A program made the translations under genes and the position numbers. A model generated the notes under the pieces. The model saw only the letters and a program-made list of their open reading frames with translations. It was not told the DNA's origin and did not search any database. A stretch of 51,475 nt of DNA, from assembly GCA_018240245.1 (NCBI GenBank), contig JAFEGD010000007.1, positions 1 through 51,475 on the forward strand, written 5' to 3'. Positions 49,268-51,475 of the stretch are shown piece by piece; position 1 is the stretch's first letter, and each line of letters begins with the position of its first letter. Source of the stretch: Spirochaetota bacterium. GTDB taxonomy: Bacteria > Spirochaetota > Leptospiria > Turneriellales > Turneriellaceae.

Positions 49268-50721
49268 AATTGCAGAATTTGAAATTCTGCTTCTTGCTTT
49301 GTTTTTTAACGACCCTCGTCGCCGACGACGTGCAACTCGAAACAAAAATTCCGTTAGGGCTCGCGCACGACGGCACGATTCTCTGGGTCGCCGACGCGGC
49401 GAAGCGCGAGCTGACGGGCTATGATGTTGCTCAGAAAAAAACTATCGCCCCTCGTTCGCTCTCCTTCGATGTGCGCGACATTGCCTATTGGGCGCCCAAT
49501 CTCGTGACTGTCGCACCAAATTATGTGTACGTATTTAATCCCCTAAACGGCGATCTCGTCGATAAGATTCAACTCAAGGGCATCGACGACCCGGTCGCGA
49601 TTGCGCTCGATATGCACCAAGCGTACATCTATAACCGTTCGGATAAAAAAATTTACCGCGTGCAGCTCGCCGACCGTTTGCAGTTCGGTTCGTTTACGCC
49701 CGACGTGTCTGCGGACATTCGCAGCATGACATTTTACAAAGGTTTTCTTTGGGCTGTTGCAAAAGACGGTAAGGCATATAAGCTTTCGCCGAGCGACGGT
49801 TCGCAGGCAAATTTTTTACCGCTACCCGACGCCAGCTATGGCATTGCATTCGTCGACGGGGGAATGTATATCGCGCGACCGGGGCAAGTGCGTTCGATCG
49901 ATTTTATCGAAACCGACAGTTACGTCGCAGCGGCGAAGCGTAATTTTACGCTCGCGGCCGAGATCGATCTGGTGTTTCCGTGGAGCAAAGAGGCGCGCGA
50001 ACGCGAACCCAAGATGCGGCTTGCGTATTCCCTCTTGCCGCTCACCGCGCACCAGCGCATCGCGGGGCTACGCGCCGAACCCTTTGTGCGCTTTGGTCGA
50101 AACGACGACGGTGCGCATACCTCTGAAATAATTTTAGAACGCAATAGCCAAGAGCAGAGCCGTAAGCAAAAAATTCACTTTCAAGCGACGCTCTATAACC
50201 TTACGCATATTTTCAACGCGGCGCAAATGAAGTTGTACTTTAAGAATCCCGAGTTGTCCGATAATTTGCGTATCTACCTCGACAAAATACCGCTCGCAGC
50301 GGGCGAGCAAAGCGCGAGCGAAAAATTTCAGAGCGTGTGGCTCGCGAAGAATGAAGGCAAACATCCGGTCTATGCGATCTCGGCGTTGTGGCGCGACGAA
50401 ACCATGAGCGCTACCGCGCGCTGTGCGACCTTGAGGACGCTCGGCGTACCCTGCCGGCGTATGCATTTTTACGATCTCGATGCCGGTAAGATGCTACACT
50501 ATCTGCAAGTCTATTTGCAGCCTGTAGGTTGGGTGAGTATTTCGACAAAATACGACGCGACGCGCCCGAAAGAATTTCCCGTAGCGAATAACGAACTTGA
50601 ACTTTACTCGCCCGACGATCTGCAGTTTTCGCCGAAAGAAAAGCGTGCGCCGGGTGCGTCCGCGCTACCCGAACTCATGCGTTTGGGCAACGTGCGTGTA
50701 ATAACTAGTAGTTTGGAGTAA
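49264..50721 (+). CDS. Exported protein with propeller-like N-terminus and degenerate transglutaminase-like C-terminus
   Basis: 485 residues with signal peptide (MKLQNLKFCFLLCFLTTLVA). Residues ~25-215 have repeats of NHL/YncE type (HDGTILWVADAAKRELTGYD, VYVFNPLNGDLVDKIQLKG, FYKGFLWAVAKDGKAYKL). Residues ~370-440 resemble a transglutaminase-like domain (ARCATLRTLGVPCR, HYLQVYLQPVGWVSIS, KYDATRP), but the nucleophilic Cys position appears to hold a Glu/Asp-rich stretch. Overlaps M16 by 4 bp. Confidence 0.65.
   Translation: MKLQNLKFCFLLCFLTTLVADDVQLETKIPLGLAHDGTILWVADAAKRELTGYDVAQKKTIAPRSLSFDVRDIAYWAPNLVTVAPNYVYVFNPLNGDLVDKIQLKGIDDPVAIALDMHQAYIYNRSDKKIYRVQLADRLQFGSFTPDVSADIRSMTFYKGFLWAVAKDGKAYKLSPSDGSQANFLPLPDASYGIAFVDGGMYIARPGQVRSIDFIETDSYVAAAKRNFTLAAEIDLVFPWSKEAREREPKMRLAYSLLPLTAHQRIAGLRAEPFVRFGRNDDGAHTSEIILERNSQEQSRKQKIHFQATLYNLTHIFNAAQMKLYFKNPELSDNLRIYLDKIPLAAGEQSASEKFQSVWLAKNEGKHPVYAISALWRDETMSATARCATLRTLGVPCRRMHFYDLDAGKMLHYLQVYLQPVGWVSISTKYDATRPKEFPVANNELELYSPDDLQFSPKEKRAPGASALPELMRLGNVRVITSSLE
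49272..49290 (+). other. Hairpin inside the start of the gene at 49264
   Basis: GCAGAATTT (49272-49280) and AAATTCTGC (49282-49290) pair, followed by a T-rich stretch (TTCTTGCTTTGTTTTTT). It lies over codons 3-9 of the signal peptide, and looks like a terminator for the upstream genes. Confidence 0.65.
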
Positions 50722-50749
50722 CTATGCTTAAGTTGGGCGCGCATAGTTA
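50719..50749. terminator. Possible hairpin between convergent genes
   Basis: TAACTATGC (50719-50727) and GCATAGTTA (50741-50749) pair with a 13 bp loop between the stop of the gene at 49264 and the end of tonB. There is no good T-run on either side, so the strength is uncertain. Confidence 0.4.
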
Positions 50750-50755
50750 TTACAT

Positions 50756-51322
50756 TTACCGTAGCCGAAACTGCACCGGTACCGTTAGAAGCACCGGTAC
50801 TGGCGGGGGTGGCAAATGGGCAAGCAAGCGCACCGCTTCGAGCGCGCTCTCGTCGAGAACTCGATGCCCCGAACTTTGACGAACGCCGACATCGCGCACC
50901 GAACCATCCACCAGAACCCAAAAGTTAATCGTCACTGCGCCTTGCCAGCCGTTTTGCCGGGCGATGCGCGGGTAATACAAATTTGCATGGATTAACCCCG
51001 ATACACCGGCGAAGTTTTGCCGCACGTACGATTCGCCGCCCCCGCCGGCAGTGCCGCTGTGTTGGGTGGCACTTTTCGGTGCCGTACTCATCTCGGTAGC
51101 CGTTGTTGTCGAAGTTTCACTGCTGTTCTCTACGTGCGATTCTTCGTCGCTCGCTTCGGAAATACTTCCGTTACCGTTTTGCTCGCCGCCCGCCGCAAGA
51201 CTAAAATCGAGTCGCAGCGCCTCGCGATAGTTATTACCTACCCATGTGTAGGCGATGAAAACTGAAAACAACGCGCCGTGCAGTACACCGGCGGCCAAAA
51301 AACCCTTGTGTAGCGCCGTCAT
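50756..51322 (-). CDS. tonB: TonB family energy transducer
   Basis: 188 residues. Membrane anchor (FLAAGVLHGALFSVFIAYTWV), a Ser/Thr/Glu-rich linker, then the TonB C-terminal domain: YPRIARQNGWQGAVTINFWVLVDGSVRDVGVRQSSGHRVLDESALEAVRLL (in parts: YPRIARQNGWQGAVTINFWV, VRQSSGHRVLDESALEAV). It transmits proton-motive force to outer-membrane transporters. The linker is not Pro-rich as in E. coli TonB. The start is 2 bp after the stop of exbD. Confidence 0.9.
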   Translation of the reverse strand: MTALHKGFLAAGVLHGALFSVFIAYTWVGNNYREALRLDFSLAAGGEQNGNGSISEASDEESHVENSSETSTTTATEMSTAPKSATQHSGTAGGGGESYVRQNFAGVSGLIHANLYYPRIARQNGWQGAVTINFWVLVDGSVRDVGVRQSSGHRVLDESALEAVRLLAHLPPPPVPVLLTVPVQFRLR

Positions 51323-51324
51323 AG

Positions 51325-51475
51325 TTATGCCTTCTCTTCTGTTTGCAGGCTGATGTTCGTAAAACCTTGCTTCTTCAACCGCGACAAAACCTGTATAAAA
51401 AGATCGAGTTGAATTTTTTTATCGGCGCGAATCAAGACGAGACGATCTTTCGGCAACGTTTGCGTGCGTGTTTTG
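51325..51475 (-). CDS. exbD: ExbD/TolR family biopolymer transport protein (5' end cut by window)
   Basis: The minus-strand frame is open from the right edge and ends with TAA at 51327-51325. The 49 visible residues (RLVLIRADKKIQLDLFIQVL, then RLKKQGFTNISLQTEEKA) match the C-terminal periplasmic domain of ExbD/TolR. It is directly upstream of tonB, as usual. The N-terminal membrane helix is outside the window. Confidence 0.85.
   Translation of the reverse strand, partial: KTRTQTLPKDRLVLIRADKKIQLDLFIQVLSRLKKQGFTNISLQTEEKA

Noticed and set aside
1-51475. CRISPR array, tRNA or rRNA genes
   Set aside because: No regularly spaced repeats, no cloverleaf with TTCRA arm and acceptor pairing, and no rRNA-like sequence were found by eye.

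Overview
The window looks like the chromosome of a Gram-negative, lipoprotein-rich bacterium. A Leptospirales-type spirochaete (Turneriella/Leptonema/Leptospira relatives) is my best guess. It rests on the many short lipobox proteins, Lcl/DUF1566 lipoproteins, HATPase-only signalling proteins, a FecR/M16 cluster and a probable leptospiral DUF1577-type protein. No rRNA or tRNA is present to prove it. Most of the window is moderately GC-rich. The first ~4.5 kb is visibly AT-richer and may be acquired.

Layout. 1-4.5 kb: two tandem MauG/cytochrome c peroxidase lipoproteins (the first cut by the window edge), a divergent lipoprotein with terpene-cyclase-like (QW-type) repeats, and a UbiA-family prenyltransferase with a large extra membrane domain. 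4.6-11 kb: Uma2 nuclease, a DUF4143 remnant, a small lipoprotein, a membrane spermidine-synthase-like fusion, a lipase maturation factor homologue and a TauE/SafE permease. 11-25 kb: a coiled-coil protein, an FlhB C-terminal homologue and a degenerate HD-GYP protein, then a Baeyer-Villiger-type monooxygenase, a RelE/ParE toxin-antitoxin pair, a YbhN-type membrane protein, a DUF1577-like protein, tandem HATPase paralogues, an acyl-CoA dehydrogenase, a D-lactate/glycolate-dehydrogenase-like flavoprotein, a CysQ-like phosphatase and a WecG/TagA glycosyltransferase.

25.4-40.4 kb is the most interesting part: a nitrogen-oxide respiration island. A long operon (25969-34226) encodes a heme-copper oxidase with a CuA subunit II but with Gln in place of the active-site Tyr, which suggests a nitric oxide reductase of a non-classical (eNOR/sNOR-like) type. 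The same operon carries a fused cytochrome b/2x[4Fe-4S] ferredoxin/MvhD-like protein, SCO, a membrane c-heme protein and heme A synthase. Convergent to it is a Crp/Fnr regulator without the FNR cysteine cluster (DNR/NNR-like). Next come a lipoprotein NirK fused to cytochrome c, a NirV-like protein, a second SCO, three hemerythrins and an NnrS-like protein. Three FNR/DNR boxes (TTGAY-N4-ATCAA) precede the oxidase operon, nirK and nnrS, so I infer one NO- or anoxia-responsive regulon that turns nitrite into NO and then N2O.

40.4-43.1 kb is a signalling cluster (HDOD protein, response-regulator/cyclase fusion, two cNMP-binding proteins). 43.2-51.5 kb holds a large Lcl-domain lipoprotein with a partner, a FecR/inactive M16/transglutaminase-like trio, and TonB/ExbD at the right edge.

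Non-coding structure of note: two related nested-palindrome elements (16265-16383 and 25077-25265) plus a half copy at 9839; hairpins lying inside signal-peptide coding regions (nirV, the second SCO gene, the gene at 49264); and promoters that appear to give leaderless mRNAs.
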